A DNA stretch of 64,000 bases from NCBI GenBank assembly GCA_963676045.1, contig OY780938.1, forward strand, positions 124,001-188,000, in the 5' to 3' direction. This DNA comes from Methanogranum sp963676045. Its GTDB lineage: Archaea > Thermoplasmatota > Thermoplasmata > Methanomassiliicoccales > Methanomethylophilaceae. This document shows positions 26,623-36,003 of the stretch, piece after piece. Below the pieces are notes generated by a model. That model ran no database searches. It had not been told where the DNA came from and saw nothing but the letters and a program-made list of their open reading frames with translations. Position 1 is the stretch's first letter; each line of letters opens with the position of its first letter. The position numbers were made by a program, and so were the translations under genes.

Positions 26623-26639
26623 GCGGGGGGTGACCCCGC
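26623..26639 (-). terminator. Hairpin terminator of the Hsp70/GTPase operon
   Basis: GCGGGG and CCCCGC form a stem with a 5-base loop. On the reverse strand it is followed by a T run (six Ts), as in an intrinsic terminator. It lies between the convergent pseudouridine synthase and Hsp70 genes. Confidence 0.65.
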
Positions 26640-26648
26640 TAAAGGATT

Positions 26649-28256
26649 TTAAGCTACGTGAGTGACTTTATCCATAAGCCCCTGTGCCTTGTTGACCTCT
26701 GTCTCAGACATCTGGAGCTTGTTCTGGAGCTGGTATTCTGTGTGGACTGCAAGGCAGTCTACATATGCTATCAAGATTCCCTCATCTGTAGCTACGAACT
26801 TCACAGATATGGGTGTCTCTCTTGTAACATTCTCAGGCAATTCCATTTCGAAATCTCCAACCGCGTATCCTTCAATGAGGTCGACCTTCTTTCCGACATC
26901 GTTGTCGAATGCACCGTTCTCGTAGATTTCTACTTTTATGGAGGTCTGGCTGTCTTCCTGTGGGTAGTATGTCTTGATCTGTACTATTGGAAGCACCTCA
27001 TTCCTGAAGATTATGTTCGAGATCTTCTCTGTCTCATCATCATATGTCACTTTGATTCCGAACGATTTGCTGAGGACATTGTGAACGGAGAGTTCTCCTT
27101 CTTTTACAGGTGCTGCGACTATCTTTCCGCTGTCATCGATCACAGGTGCTGCGACTTTCGATGCACCGTCAGCTCCCCATGCTGCTGATTTTCCATATAT
27201 TGCTGCACCCTTCGCCACGGATTGGTCAGGGTCGAATATCTTAATGTCTGCGTTAGGGTATTTTTTCGTGATCCCGTTCTTGACCTGAGGCATTCTGGAT
27301 GAACCTCCGACAAGTAGCACATTGTCGATGTCCTTTATCGTTAATTTCTTAGAGGCAAGTGTCCTTTCGATGATCTCGAGGGTCGTCTGCATAAGAGGTG
27401 AACTTGCATTCTCGAATTCTTCACGGGTTATGGTGTATACCACTTTCTTTCCACCGACATTGAGTGTTCCTTTTGTCGATTCTGCTGTGGAGAGTCTCTT
27501 CTTGATGGTTTCTGAATCAAGGACCAAGGATTGTTTTACCTCTTCATCTTGATCGAGTTCGTACTCTTCGACGCCTGCGTCATTCATGACCTTCTGTTTG
27601 ATCAGCTTGGTTATGATGGCATCCCAGTCCTTTCCACCAAGGAGCCTTTCTCCGTCTGTTGCCACTGCTGTGAACGATTGTCCTTCGATCTCAAGGATCG
27701 TGACATCGAATGTTCCTCCTCCGAGGTCGTATATGAGCACTCTTTTCTTGGAGCCGTCGGATCCGAGTCCGAATGATATGGCTGCAGCTGTTGGTTCGTT
27801 GATGATCGTGACATCTTCGAGTCCTGCTACCTTTCCCGCGGTCTTTGTAGCGTCTCTCTCGTTCTGTCCGAAGTATGCGGGGCAGGTGATTACGGCCTTC
27901 TTTATATCGCATCCGTGATTGTCATTGAAGTCGTTGATCATCTTCCTAAGGATGGCTCCAGAGAGGGTCACTGGTGTATATTTCTCATTATCGATCATGA
28001 CCTCGTAGTCTGTCCCTATGTGTCTTTTTATGGCAGTTACTGTCCTCTCTGCAGGGTACATCATCGACATATCCTTTGCAGGTGAACCTACGATGATCTC
28101 ACCATTGTCATTGAAAAGTATGACTGAAGGTGTTGTGTCTTCCTGTTCGAAGTTCTTTTCCACTACTGCCTCTCCGTCCTCGTTGATATATGCAAGGCAG
28201 GAGTAGGTTGTTCCAAGGTCTATTCCGATCAGATAGTCTTTTGAATTCTGTGTCAT
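26649..28256 (-). CDS. Lid-less Hsp70-like chaperone
   Basis: This 535-residue protein has the Hsp70 nucleotide-binding domain: phosphate-1 IGIDLGTTYSCLAY (about 11-24), phosphate-2 YDLGGGTFDVT (about 175) and the adenosine motif LLVGGSSRMPQV (about 315). An Ala-rich linker and a beta substrate-binding part follow. It stops near residue 535, roughly 80-100 short of DnaK, so the alpha lid is reduced or missing. It is the last gene of a five-gene reverse operon and lies two bases after the GrpE-like gene. The company it keeps suggests a dedicated machine instead of general folding. Confidence 0.85.
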   Translation of the reverse strand: MTQNSKDYLIGIDLGTTYSCLAYINEDGEAVVEKNFEQEDTTPSVILFNDNGEIIVGSPAKDMSMMYPAERTVTAIKRHIGTDYEVMIDNEKYTPVTLSGAILRKMINDFNDNHGCDIKKAVITCPAYFGQNERDATKTAGKVAGLEDVTIINEPTAAAISFGLGSDGSKKRVLIYDLGGGTFDVTILEIEGQSFTAVATDGERLLGGKDWDAIITKLIKQKVMNDAGVEEYELDQDEEVKQSLVLDSETIKKRLSTAESTKGTLNVGGKKVVYTITREEFENASSPLMQTTLEIIERTLASKKLTIKDIDNVLLVGGSSRMPQVKNGITKKYPNADIKIFDPDQSVAKGAAIYGKSAAWGADGASKVAAPVIDDSGKIVAAPVKEGELSVHNVLSKSFGIKVTYDDETEKISNIIFRNEVLPIVQIKTYYPQEDSQTSIKVEIYENGAFDNDVGKKVDLIEGYAVGDFEMELPENVTRETPISVKFVATDEGILIAYVDCLAVHTEYQLQNKLQMSETEVNKAQGLMDKVTHVA

Positions 28257-28258
28257 TT

Positions 28259-29101
28259 TTATTCCTCTTTGTTGTTGCTAGTCGATTGGGCGTTGACTGT
28301 AAATTTGTATATCTTTACTTTCTCTTTGAAAAGCACGCGTCCATTGAACTCATATTCGCTGGACAGCCTTTCTGCGATTATGCCGTTCTGCTGTTCATCA
28401 TCGGTTGGCATAACGTCGATGATCCTTTGGTGCAAGGTGTTCAACCTGGTGCAGTCTGATTTTCCGATGCGTACACCAGCATCGATGAGGATGTTCTCCA
28501 TGTCGGTGTTGTATGCACTGAAGGATTCCAATATGTCCTTCGAACTGAACCTGTCAATTTTCTTTTCCATGTCTGAGCATAGTTTGAGGAAATCCTCCCT
28601 CATTATACACATCTGTTCCAACATGTTCATGAGTTTCTTATTGGCAAGTTCCACATCCCTCTTCGTCATGGCATCCATGTAATTCTTGTGTTGTTCTTTG
28701 GATGTCATGTACTCGACGTTCTGGGATCTTAGCTGTGATATCTCATTTCTCAGTTCCTCGATCTCTTCCTCCACTGTTTTCTTGGTCGTCTTCATCTCAT
28801 CGGCAGGAGCAGTTTCCTTTGCATCTTTAACAGAGGTCGCCACATGCTGTTCTGAGGGCTCTTCCTTCACCACCGTAGGTTCAGGGATCGCGATCGATTC
28901 TTGAGGTGCCGTCTCTGGAACAGGGGCCTCCGTCTTCACTGGTTCTTCTATTGGGACCTGGTTCTCCCTCAGATCGTCCTGTATGGGGGCCTCTGCTTGT
29001 TGCTCTGGTTGCTCTACTGTGTTTTTGCCCTCATTCTCTATCGAACCGGTCGTTAGCAGGTTCTTTAGCATCTTTGTAGGGGTCTTTTTCTTCGCGGTCA
29101 T
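28259..29101 (-). CDS. GrpE-like nucleotide-exchange factor
   Basis: A 280-residue protein. The first 100 residues are Glu/Pro/Lys-rich and probably disordered. A coiled coil follows (about 108-150, EEEIEELRNEISQLRSQ). The C-terminal half resembles GrpE: a helical bundle, then EYEFNGRVLFKEKVKIYKF, which fits the GrpE beta-wing string. GrpE releases ADP from Hsp70. The adjacent Hsp70 gene two bases on supports this reading. Overall similarity is weak, so the call is moderate. It overlaps the GTPase stop by ATGA. Confidence 0.65.
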   Translation of the reverse strand: MTAKKKTPTKMLKNLLTTGSIENEGKNTVEQPEQQAEAPIQDDLRENQVPIEEPVKTEAPVPETAPQESIAIPEPTVVKEEPSEQHVATSVKDAKETAPADEMKTTKKTVEEEIEELRNEISQLRSQNVEYMTSKEQHKNYMDAMTKRDVELANKKLMNMLEQMCIMREDFLKLCSDMEKKIDRFSSKDILESFSAYNTDMENILIDAGVRIGKSDCTRLNTLHQRIIDVMPTDDEQQNGIIAERLSSEYEFNGRVLFKEKVKIYKFTVNAQSTSNNKEE

Positions 29102-30351
29102 CTGCTCTCCTCCGAATCACTGTTGAGAAGCCATATGAATGGGTCTTCTACCCTTATGGGAGATACGCCTCTTGTCAACACACTTCCAACTGGATTGCTT
29201 CCCAATGCGGACACTGCGAAGTAACAGTGGTTATCGAATTCTTTCACGTTTTGAGTGAATTCGTTCGAGACGGCTCTGCGGAGGTATTCTTCCACCTCTG
29301 AGCTTATCTGTTCGAAATTCGAACGGTCGTATTTGCCGTGCTCGCGTTCTATGTTCAAGGATGAGTTCAATCCGAAAAGGATCTTCTCCTCTTCCTCGTC
29401 TTCTGGTGATTTCATAAGGACATCGCATTTTGTCAATGCCACTGCCAAGGGGATGTGTATCTTATCCTTCATCTTGGTCTTGTTGCTTGTGCGGATTATG
29501 TTCGAGACGTTCGCCAGCATCTCGGACACGTTGGGTCCGACTGCCGGTTTGTTCTCCACGTGTATCCTGTTGTTGATGTATGGTATCTGCAGAGGGTCCA
29601 CAAGGAAGACTATCCCCGATGCACGGGATATGAACGAGTTTATGTTCAATCCCATTATCTTGTTCGTGGAGCAGAGGTCTTCTCCGGCAGTGTCGAAGAA
29701 GGCAAGCGTGTAAACCTTCGGTTTATCCCCTTCTATGAACCTCAGATAGTATATCATCGGTTCTCTGGCTTCGCTGCTGTCCTCGAATGACGGGGTCGGT
29801 GTCAGTTTTCTCCCATCTTCGAAAAGTCTCTTGTAATATGTGTCACGATAGATTATCGATGTGTTGTCGGTCGCTGCACTCATCGTGGCTCCGAATTCCT
29901 GTGTAAAGGAGTTCCTCAGTTGATTTATCAGTACTGCTATGTAATGGCTCTTACCGACCCCTTTTGGTCCAAGCATCACGAATACTGTACTTCCTTCGTC
30001 CTCCGCACCTTGAGGTATCGGGTTATGGCATATTGGACATAGCCTCTTATATGCCGATCTGTTGCAGATATCGCATATCCCGGAGGAATTTCTGACGATG
30101 TGCTGCTTTGTGGTGACCACATCGGAGCCCATCGGGTCCTTTCCAAGGAAGATGGTCTTTTCGACATCTATCTCCTCATCGTCTTTTCCGCATGCGTATT
30201 TCTTTGCATCGGTGGGCGAAAGGTTCCTTATGAATTGCTTAGTACACGATGGATTCGTACACTGGTAATGTATGCTTTTCAGGCTTATCGAGTTGAAGCA
30301 GAATGGGCAGACGTATCCGTGTTCTTGAGTTTCTGTGTTCTTCTTGGCCAT
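29098..30351 (-). CDS. Zinc-ribbon TRAFAC-like GTPase (DO-GTPase type)
   Basis: This 417-residue protein starts with zinc-binding motifs (CPFCFNS, then paired cysteines near 36-41; CDICN and CPICH near 92-107). The GTPase domain has P-loop MLGPKGVGKSHY (about 120), FFDTAGEDL (about 217) and LTKCD (about 304). It resembles DO-GTPase-type proteins. The open frame extends to 30411, inside the upstream gene; the ATG at 30351 lies four bases after that gene's stop and is preferred. It is the central member of the Hsp70/VWA operon and would act as its nucleotide-controlled switch, by inference. Confidence 0.75.
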   Translation of the reverse strand: MAKKNTETQEHGYVCPFCFNSISLKSIHYQCTNPSCTKQFIRNLSPTDAKKYACGKDDEEIDVEKTIFLGKDPMGSDVVTTKQHIVRNSSGICDICNRSAYKRLCPICHNPIPQGAEDEGSTVFVMLGPKGVGKSHYIAVLINQLRNSFTQEFGATMSAATDNTSIIYRDTYYKRLFEDGRKLTPTPSFEDSSEAREPMIYYLRFIEGDKPKVYTLAFFDTAGEDLCSTNKIMGLNINSFISRASGIVFLVDPLQIPYINNRIHVENKPAVGPNVSEMLANVSNIIRTSNKTKMKDKIHIPLAVALTKCDVLMKSPEDEEEEKILFGLNSSLNIEREHGKYDRSNFEQISSEVEEYLRRAVSNEFTQNVKEFDNHCYFAVSALGSNPVGSVLTRGVSPIRVEDPFIWLLNSDSEESR

Positions 30352-30355
30352 TGTA

Positions 30356-33300
30356 TCAACTCTCCTTGTAGATCGGGTGTATGAACTTGAAGTGATGGTA
30401 GTCGTCTTCATTCAGGAAGAACAATCTTACTTTCTTGAGGTCGAGGTTTGATCTTGCCATGAATGTTATCACTGATTTACCATTGTTCAAAGGCGTTACG
30501 GCCTTATTTGTCCAGATGTTCATTCCGTCCCATATTTTGAGGGGTATGCCCTCGCTTACGGATATGGCACACATGGCAGGCAATTCCTTGATCTGGGGAT
30601 CGGTTTCCAGGCTTATCAGGACCTTGGAATCGGTCTTTGTGCTCTTTTCGATCTCCATCTTGTATTTGATCTTGTTATAGTTGCCTGAGAAGATGTTGAT
30701 GCTCATTCCGCGGGAATACAGCTTATCCCCATCGACATCGTACTGGGCGAATATCGTAGCGACCTTCCTCTTGGAGTTGCCCATCGGTATGCGGACCATC
30801 TTGTTCGAGCTGTAGGCTTCGCGGCTGACGGTTATCTTCTCCGCGGTCATATCGTTGGGATCGATCACTGGCGATTCCTCCTTGATGGCAATTATCGCCG
30901 TCTCAGCATCATCAGGCCAGTTCATGGTCAGATCGCAGTCGTTGCCGCTCATCTTCTTCTCCACGTCCCTGAATGGCTTCAGGTTCGCGACCATTACATC
31001 CTTTCCTCTTACGGCTACTTTACCTGCAGAGATCATAGGGTAGATGTAATGGACCGCGCCGTCAGGAAGCATGAACCTCATGCCATCCTCATATGTCTCG
31101 AGTGGTTGGATCTCCTTCATCCAAGAGTTGAGGTCGCTCATCTGGACCATACGCCCATACATGGTGACCTTCTTTGGTGATGAATAGAGAATCACTTGTT
31201 CCTTGCTCTTCCATTTTGCGGTGAAGGACCCATCCGATTTGTTCCAGCGTATCTCCATATCCCTCACTGGATCTGGGAACTTTATGGTGGCGCATGAGAA
31301 AGCGGACCCCATCGATCTCTCGATCTTCCCTTTGTTCTCATATTCGGCCACGAATAGGTAATAATATTTGATGCCGCCAGTAAGGCCATAGTCATCGAAA
31401 GGGATCACATTGTTGTGATTGAGTTCGATCTCGTCGCCCGAGGTCGGAGTGTTTGTCCCTTCCTTCCTCCAGATACGGACCCTGGAGCATCCTTTCGGTT
31501 TCTCATAGCTTATCCTCAGGCCTCCGCCGATCGGCTCTATCATGACGTTATTCACTTCTACGAATACCGTAATGGGTCCGCAACTGGCCGATTCTCTGGA
31601 AAGTATGCCATAGCGTTTGCTGTAGATGGAATAGTAATAGTCTACGCCTGGGTCCATGGTCTTATCGAGATAGACGCTGTTGGGGATCTCAGTAAGAGGT
31701 TCCGTATCATCATTAACAATAGGTAGTCTATCTGACGATCTGTATACACAGAAGGTCATGTTCCTTCTATCCTCAGGTATAGCGAATTTTATAAGTGCCT
31801 TGTCTTCACGGATCTGCACGGTAGCGTCCGCAGGTGATTCCGGCGGATATCCCATCATCTTCGCTCTGGTAGCTGGATGATCCGGACATTTCTCAGCGGC
31901 CGATACGAACAACGCCATCTTGGCGTCTTCCTCTTTGGTCTCCTCTGCTTTCTTGCAGAGGTTCTCCGCATCAGTGACCCTTTGTTGACATTCTTCGTAT
32001 TTTTTTCTGAGCTCAACATCATTCTCTATGATGTATGGGAACTCATTGATGGCCTTCTCACAATACATCTGACAGCTTTTGTATTTCTTCATCTTATACG
32101 ACTGTTCGATGTTCTTCACGGCGAGGTCATATTTTGTTTTGGATTCTGTCAGAAGTTGAGTGAGTTCGTTGACATTAGGATATGTTGAATAGGTCTTCTT
32201 AAGATTGGAAAGATCTTCTTCTGCTTTTTGGACCAGACCGGATCCAAGGTTCTTTTTGAATTTTTCTTCCAAGGTCTTTGCTTTGTTGAGGCTTTCCTGG
32301 AAATCGAAACCGCATTTTATACAGGTCTTGTTGCCTGATGATTGTTCAGTTTTACAGTTGGGACATACGGTTTTGATACTGAATCCACATATGGAACAGC
32401 ACATCGCACCGTTGCCGCTTTCTGTCATACCGCCGCAGTTCGGGCATATTATCAGTTTGCTTTCTTTCGCTGAGAAATTGGAAAGATACTTCTTCTTCAC
32501 GCAATAGTCTTCGAGTATTGCAATGGACATGTCCAAGTTGGCATTTGTCCCTCTTACATAGGCATTCATCAGGTTGTCTATGTATTCCCTTGAGAACGGT
32601 TGTCCGTAATCCTCGTCCATGGTGCTCATGACGGGGCTCAAGGCCTTCATGCAGTTTCCATAGGTTATGAGTAGGCCCATAGAGGAGTCATCATCCAATA
32701 TGGTCTTTATCGCTCTAAGTGTCTGGATGTACGAGTCCTGTGTCGGCAGAGTATCCTGTTTGACATTCGCGACCCTTTTTTCGCAAACATCAAAAGCATT
32801 TCTTAAATCTGACAGGGAACAATCATCTTTCAGTCTGTTGGTATTGATCTCCAGGTTAGGGTTGTCGATCAACTCGTTCAATACATCGATCGGCGTGTAT
32901 GCTCCGACATCCCTTATCCCAGAGAATGAGTTCGAGACCTTGGGATTGACTATCTGGGGCAGGGAGGTGTCTTTTATCCCGGCCGCAGTAGTGAGATCCG
33001 TCTTTGTCACGTCATCCCATGACAATTTCTTCACTAGGGCATCAGCTGTCCCTGGAAGCAATATGCGACTACCATCATGCAGTATTATCGAATCCTTGTT
33101 GAGTTTGGATGCTTTGGCTGCAAGGACCTTGCGCCCATCGGCGAATTCCTTCGCTCTGAGTGCAGGGTCCTTCATCACCTCACGCATATCTGGAACAAGT
33201 TCGAGGATCTTGCCTATGGCAAACCTACGATCAAGGTCGTTCTGTTTATCCCTGAAGTCCTTGTTCCATTTCTTTTCCTTATCATCAATCTTCGATTGTA

Positions 33301-33373
33301 TCGACTCTGGACTGTAGTTCTTATTGGGATTAAGTCCAATCAGACGACAGTAATTCTCCCTGTCATTAGCCAT
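30356..33373 (-). CDS. 1005-residue zinc-ribbon/FN3-like protein with J-like N terminus
   Basis: The first 75 residues (YCRLIGLNPNKNYSPESI onward) look like a J-domain or related helical hairpin, but the HPD motif is absent. Residues about 305-362 hold two or more zinc ribbons (CPNCGG, CCSICG, CPNCK, CIKCG). Residues 365-500 are helical and TPR-like, and the remaining half is made of FN3-like beta domains (for example DYYYSIYSKRYG and KYYYLFVAEYENKG). There is no signal peptide or membrane helix, so it is cytoplasmic. It lies 12 bases after the Hsp70-VWA gene. It may be the scaffold or J-type adaptor of the system. No named family is known to me. Confidence 0.7.
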   Translation of the reverse strand: MANDRENYCRLIGLNPNKNYSPESIQSKIDDKEKKWNKDFRDKQNDLDRRFAIGKILELVPDMREVMKDPALRAKEFADGRKVLAAKASKLNKDSIILHDGSRILLPGTADALVKKLSWDDVTKTDLTTAAGIKDTSLPQIVNPKVSNSFSGIRDVGAYTPIDVLNELIDNPNLEINTNRLKDDCSLSDLRNAFDVCEKRVANVKQDTLPTQDSYIQTLRAIKTILDDDSSMGLLITYGNCMKALSPVMSTMDEDYGQPFSREYIDNLMNAYVRGTNANLDMSIAILEDYCVKKKYLSNFSAKESKLIICPNCGGMTESGNGAMCCSICGFSIKTVCPNCKTEQSSGNKTCIKCGFDFQESLNKAKTLEEKFKKNLGSGLVQKAEEDLSNLKKTYSTYPNVNELTQLLTESKTKYDLAVKNIEQSYKMKKYKSCQMYCEKAINEFPYIIENDVELRKKYEECQQRVTDAENLCKKAEETKEEDAKMALFVSAAEKCPDHPATRAKMMGYPPESPADATVQIREDKALIKFAIPEDRRNMTFCVYRSSDRLPIVNDDTEPLTEIPNSVYLDKTMDPGVDYYYSIYSKRYGILSRESASCGPITVFVEVNNVMIEPIGGGLRISYEKPKGCSRVRIWRKEGTNTPTSGDEIELNHNNVIPFDDYGLTGGIKYYYLFVAEYENKGKIERSMGSAFSCATIKFPDPVRDMEIRWNKSDGSFTAKWKSKEQVILYSSPKKVTMYGRMVQMSDLNSWMKEIQPLETYEDGMRFMLPDGAVHYIYPMISAGKVAVRGKDVMVANLKPFRDVEKKMSGNDCDLTMNWPDDAETAIIAIKEESPVIDPNDMTAEKITVSREAYSSNKMVRIPMGNSKRKVATIFAQYDVDGDKLYSRGMSINIFSGNYNKIKYKMEIEKSTKTDSKVLISLETDPQIKELPAMCAISVSEGIPLKIWDGMNIWTNKAVTPLNNGKSVITFMARSNLDLKKVRLFFLNEDDYHHFKFIHPIYKES

Positions 33374-33385
33374 CTTCAGACCTCA

Positions 33386-35437
33386 TCAGTGCTGAAGTTT
33401 AGCAGTTTCTCCGCTCTCGCGCAATCCCATGGCACCAGTGTTCATCGCCATTGCGATGGTACTGAATGTGTCTCCGAGTTTGTCGAGTGTCGTGAACATC
33501 GCACCTTCTTCGACCGTGGCGATCTGTCTGAGGAACGAGGTATCTGCTTCGGAGAATCCGACAGCTACGATCGTTACCCCTGCGCTTCTGCACGCAAGGG
33601 CCTCTGAAACGGCTGTATCCCTCTTTCCCCATATTCCATCTGTCAGCACGAGTACCATCTTGGCACCTGGTTTGCCAGTGAGTACGGATTGTGCAGTTCC
33701 CAATGGGCTGGCGTCCGTTCCTCTTCCAAGCATGTTGACATTCAGGTCATCTAGTGCTGTTATTATCGTGTTCGGATCGTTTGTAAGGTCCCTTATGACC
33801 TTTACTTTGTCACCGAATCCGATCAATGAGATCTTGGTGTCTGCGTTTGTGACGCTGGAGACGAAGTCCCTTATGCTGTCTTTGACCTCATCTATCGAGA
33901 CTTTCATACTTCTTGAAAGATCGACGCATACGGCGATGTTTCTGGTCACAGGGCCGTCAGCTTTCTTTGCGGATGGGCATTCTCCCATCCAAGCTATGTC
34001 TTCTGGAACGGTCTCGGATTCTACATTCAGTGATTCTCCATCCTGATAGGCGTTGACCTTCACGACGCTGTTCTCATCATATGTGTATTCGATGTCTATG
34101 AGTGTACCGTTACCTACATTCATGAATCCAGTTATGACGACCCTTGCCAGTACATAACAGTCTAGCGGATTCTTTCCTTCTCCCTGCAGCGTATACACCT
34201 CTATCTTATCGGTAAGGTTTCCCTCTGCGATCTTGAATGGTTTCTTTACGTTAGTTGGAACCTTCGAGTTCTTTTTGATCATGATCTCGTTTATGTATCT
34301 CTTTCCATCGATACTTGCCGAGAGAGCACCAAGGCTGTGCGCTGTGACATCAACTACTTTTTGATCTGATAGGCCAGTCTTATCGCTGGTGTATAATTCG
34401 GATACTATTGCCGCTCCTTTCGCAACTGCAAGGTCCGTGTCGCTGTGCTCTACGACATTGTCCTTCCCTGTGAGGGCCTTAAGGAACTTTGGCACCTGGG
34501 GCATCCTTGATGAGCCTCCTACCAACAGGACCTCATCGATGTCGGCCCATTTCATCTGCAGGTCATCCATGAGTTTCAGGACGACATCTTTTGTAGCATT
34601 GAGGAGGTGCTCGGTCTTTAGATCGAACTGCTCACGGGTGAGGGTGTATTTTCCTGTGTGTCCCTCGTATTTTAGCTGTATTACAACATTATCGGCCTTT
34701 GTGAGGACCTTCTTATAATTCTCTGATGCAACAATGAGCTCGTTTTTCTTAGACTCATTCTCTCTGGGGTCCATTCCGAACTCTTCCTGGAATTTGTCAC
34801 ATGCGTATTTTGTTACGACCGAGTCCCAGTCCTTTCCTCCAAGGAGGTGGTTACCGTCTGTCCCTATGACGATGATGTTGCCGCCTTTGATCTTGACGAT
34901 CGTGACATCGAATGTTCCTCCTCCGAGGTCATAGACCATGACGGTCTTATCGATGGAGTGGTTATATCCGTATGATATGGCAGCGGCTGTCGGTTCGTTG
35001 ATGATCTTTAAAACCTTTATCCCACAGGATTCTCCTGCGCGGATTGTGGCCTTTCTTTGGAAATCGTTGAAGTAGGCAGGTACGGTTATGACCGCGGAGT
35101 CTATCTTTTTTCCAGATTTTTGCTCTGCTTCTTTTATGACTTCTTTGAGAAGCATTCCAGATAACTGCTCTGCGCTGTAGGTCTTTCCATACGCCTCTAC
35201 TTTGAAGGTGTCGTCTCCCATTCCACGTTTAAAAGCTGCTGCAATGGTACCAGCGCCCCCGGCCTGCATATCCTTTGCATCTTCTCCGATCAAAATCTCC
35301 CCGTTTTCGAGGAAACAGATAACAGAAGGGGTGATCTCTTTTCCAAATACGTTTGGAATGATCTCTGTTTTAGTCGTGTTCTTATCATATACTGCTACTG
35401 CGCAGTGAGTTGTTCCAAGGTCGATTCCTACCTTCAT
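33386..35437 (-). CDS. Hsp70-VWA fusion protein
   Basis: This 683-residue protein has a complete Hsp70 ATPase domain (VGIDLGTTHCAVAVYD at 3-18, VYDLGGGTFDVT, LLVGGSSRMPQV) and a beta substrate-binding part to about residue 490. In place of the alpha lid is a von Willebrand A domain with a full MIDAS: DLSRSM (DxSxS, about 501), a threonine in GRGTDASP, and LTDG (about 595). VWA domains bind partners through a metal ion. The fusion is the first gene of the operon, with a TATA-like box about 30 bases upstream of its ATG. Confidence 0.85.
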   Translation of the reverse strand: MKVGIDLGTTHCAVAVYDKNTTKTEIIPNVFGKEITPSVICFLENGEILIGEDAKDMQAGGAGTIAAAFKRGMGDDTFKVEAYGKTYSAEQLSGMLLKEVIKEAEQKSGKKIDSAVITVPAYFNDFQRKATIRAGESCGIKVLKIINEPTAAAISYGYNHSIDKTVMVYDLGGGTFDVTIVKIKGGNIIVIGTDGNHLLGGKDWDSVVTKYACDKFQEEFGMDPRENESKKNELIVASENYKKVLTKADNVVIQLKYEGHTGKYTLTREQFDLKTEHLLNATKDVVLKLMDDLQMKWADIDEVLLVGGSSRMPQVPKFLKALTGKDNVVEHSDTDLAVAKGAAIVSELYTSDKTGLSDQKVVDVTAHSLGALSASIDGKRYINEIMIKKNSKVPTNVKKPFKIAEGNLTDKIEVYTLQGEGKNPLDCYVLARVVITGFMNVGNGTLIDIEYTYDENSVVKVNAYQDGESLNVESETVPEDIAWMGECPSAKKADGPVTRNIAVCVDLSRSMKVSIDEVKDSIRDFVSSVTNADTKISLIGFGDKVKVIRDLTNDPNTIITALDDLNVNMLGRGTDASPLGTAQSVLTGKPGAKMVLVLTDGIWGKRDTAVSEALACRSAGVTIVAVGFSEADTSFLRQIATVEEGAMFTTLDKLGDTFSTIAMAMNTGAMGLRESGETAKLQH

Positions 35438-35463
35438 ATCCCATCATCCCTTGTATTGCAGTT

Positions 35464-35473
35464 TTAATATAAA
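35464..35473 (-). promoter_or_regulatory. Promoter of the Hsp70-VWA operon
   Basis: On the reverse strand TTTATATT lies about 30 bases before the Hsp70-VWA start, predicting a very short leader. It is the only evident promoter for the five-gene operon. Confidence 0.45.
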
Positions 35474-35617
35474 ATTCCATCCAACTCTATTACGAATTTC
35501 GTAGACATGAAACGAAGTATAAATGTAATGTAGCATGTTACAATCAATCGATATGAATTTCGTATTTTTGTAATTATACTTTAAATGCGAATTTTTATAT
35601 ATTATCATTCTTTCATA

Positions 35618-35639
35618 TGTTCATTTGAACAATCATTCA
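35618..35639 (+). promoter_or_regulatory. SmtB/CzrA-type operator
   Basis: TGAA-N6-TTCA at 35626-35639 is the core of SmtB/CzrA-type operators. A second, overlapping dyad (TGTTCA, TT, TGAACA) covers 35618-35631. An AT-rich TATA-like box at about 35591-35603 lies just upstream, so binding would cover the start of transcription. Confidence 0.65.
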
Positions 35640-35649
35640 AGTGATAGAT

Positions 35650-36003
35650 ATGTTACCGCCAGATTGTAAGACAGAACAAAAGGACATCGATGATGTCAAC
35701 AAGAGCATGCTGAAGGAGAATGTAATAGACGATATATCCGGGCTCTTCAAAGTATTCGGGGATAATACCCGACTCAGGATATTATGGGCCTTGGATACGG
35801 TGGATGAGATGTGCGTATGCGGATTGAGCGAATCCCTGAACATGACGAATTCCGCAATATCGCATCAGCTTAGGATACTCAAGGATGCCGATCTCATTAA
35901 GGGAAGACGTGAGGGTAAGTGCATCTATTATTCTCTTTGCGACGAGCATGTCAGTACGATATTGGAGATGGCATTGGAACACAGATCGGAGGGCATGGAA
36001 TGA
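35650..36003 (+). CDS. ArsR/SmtB-family metal-sensing repressor
   Basis: A 117-residue winged-helix repressor. The CVCGLSESLNMTNSAISHQLRIL string is the recognition region, and CIYYSL forms the wing. The last helix has Asp-x-His, then His eleven residues on and Glu three after that. This is the alpha-5 zinc/cobalt site of SmtB. A CVC in the alpha-3 region might be a second site. It should release its operator when zinc or a similar metal is high, opening the efflux operon it heads. I prefer the ATG at 35650 over the GTG at 35641. Confidence 0.85.
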   Translation: MLPPDCKTEQKDIDDVNKSMLKENVIDDISGLFKVFGDNTRLRILWALDTVDEMCVCGLSESLNMTNSAISHQLRILKDADLIKGRREGKCIYYSLCDEHVSTILEMALEHRSEGME

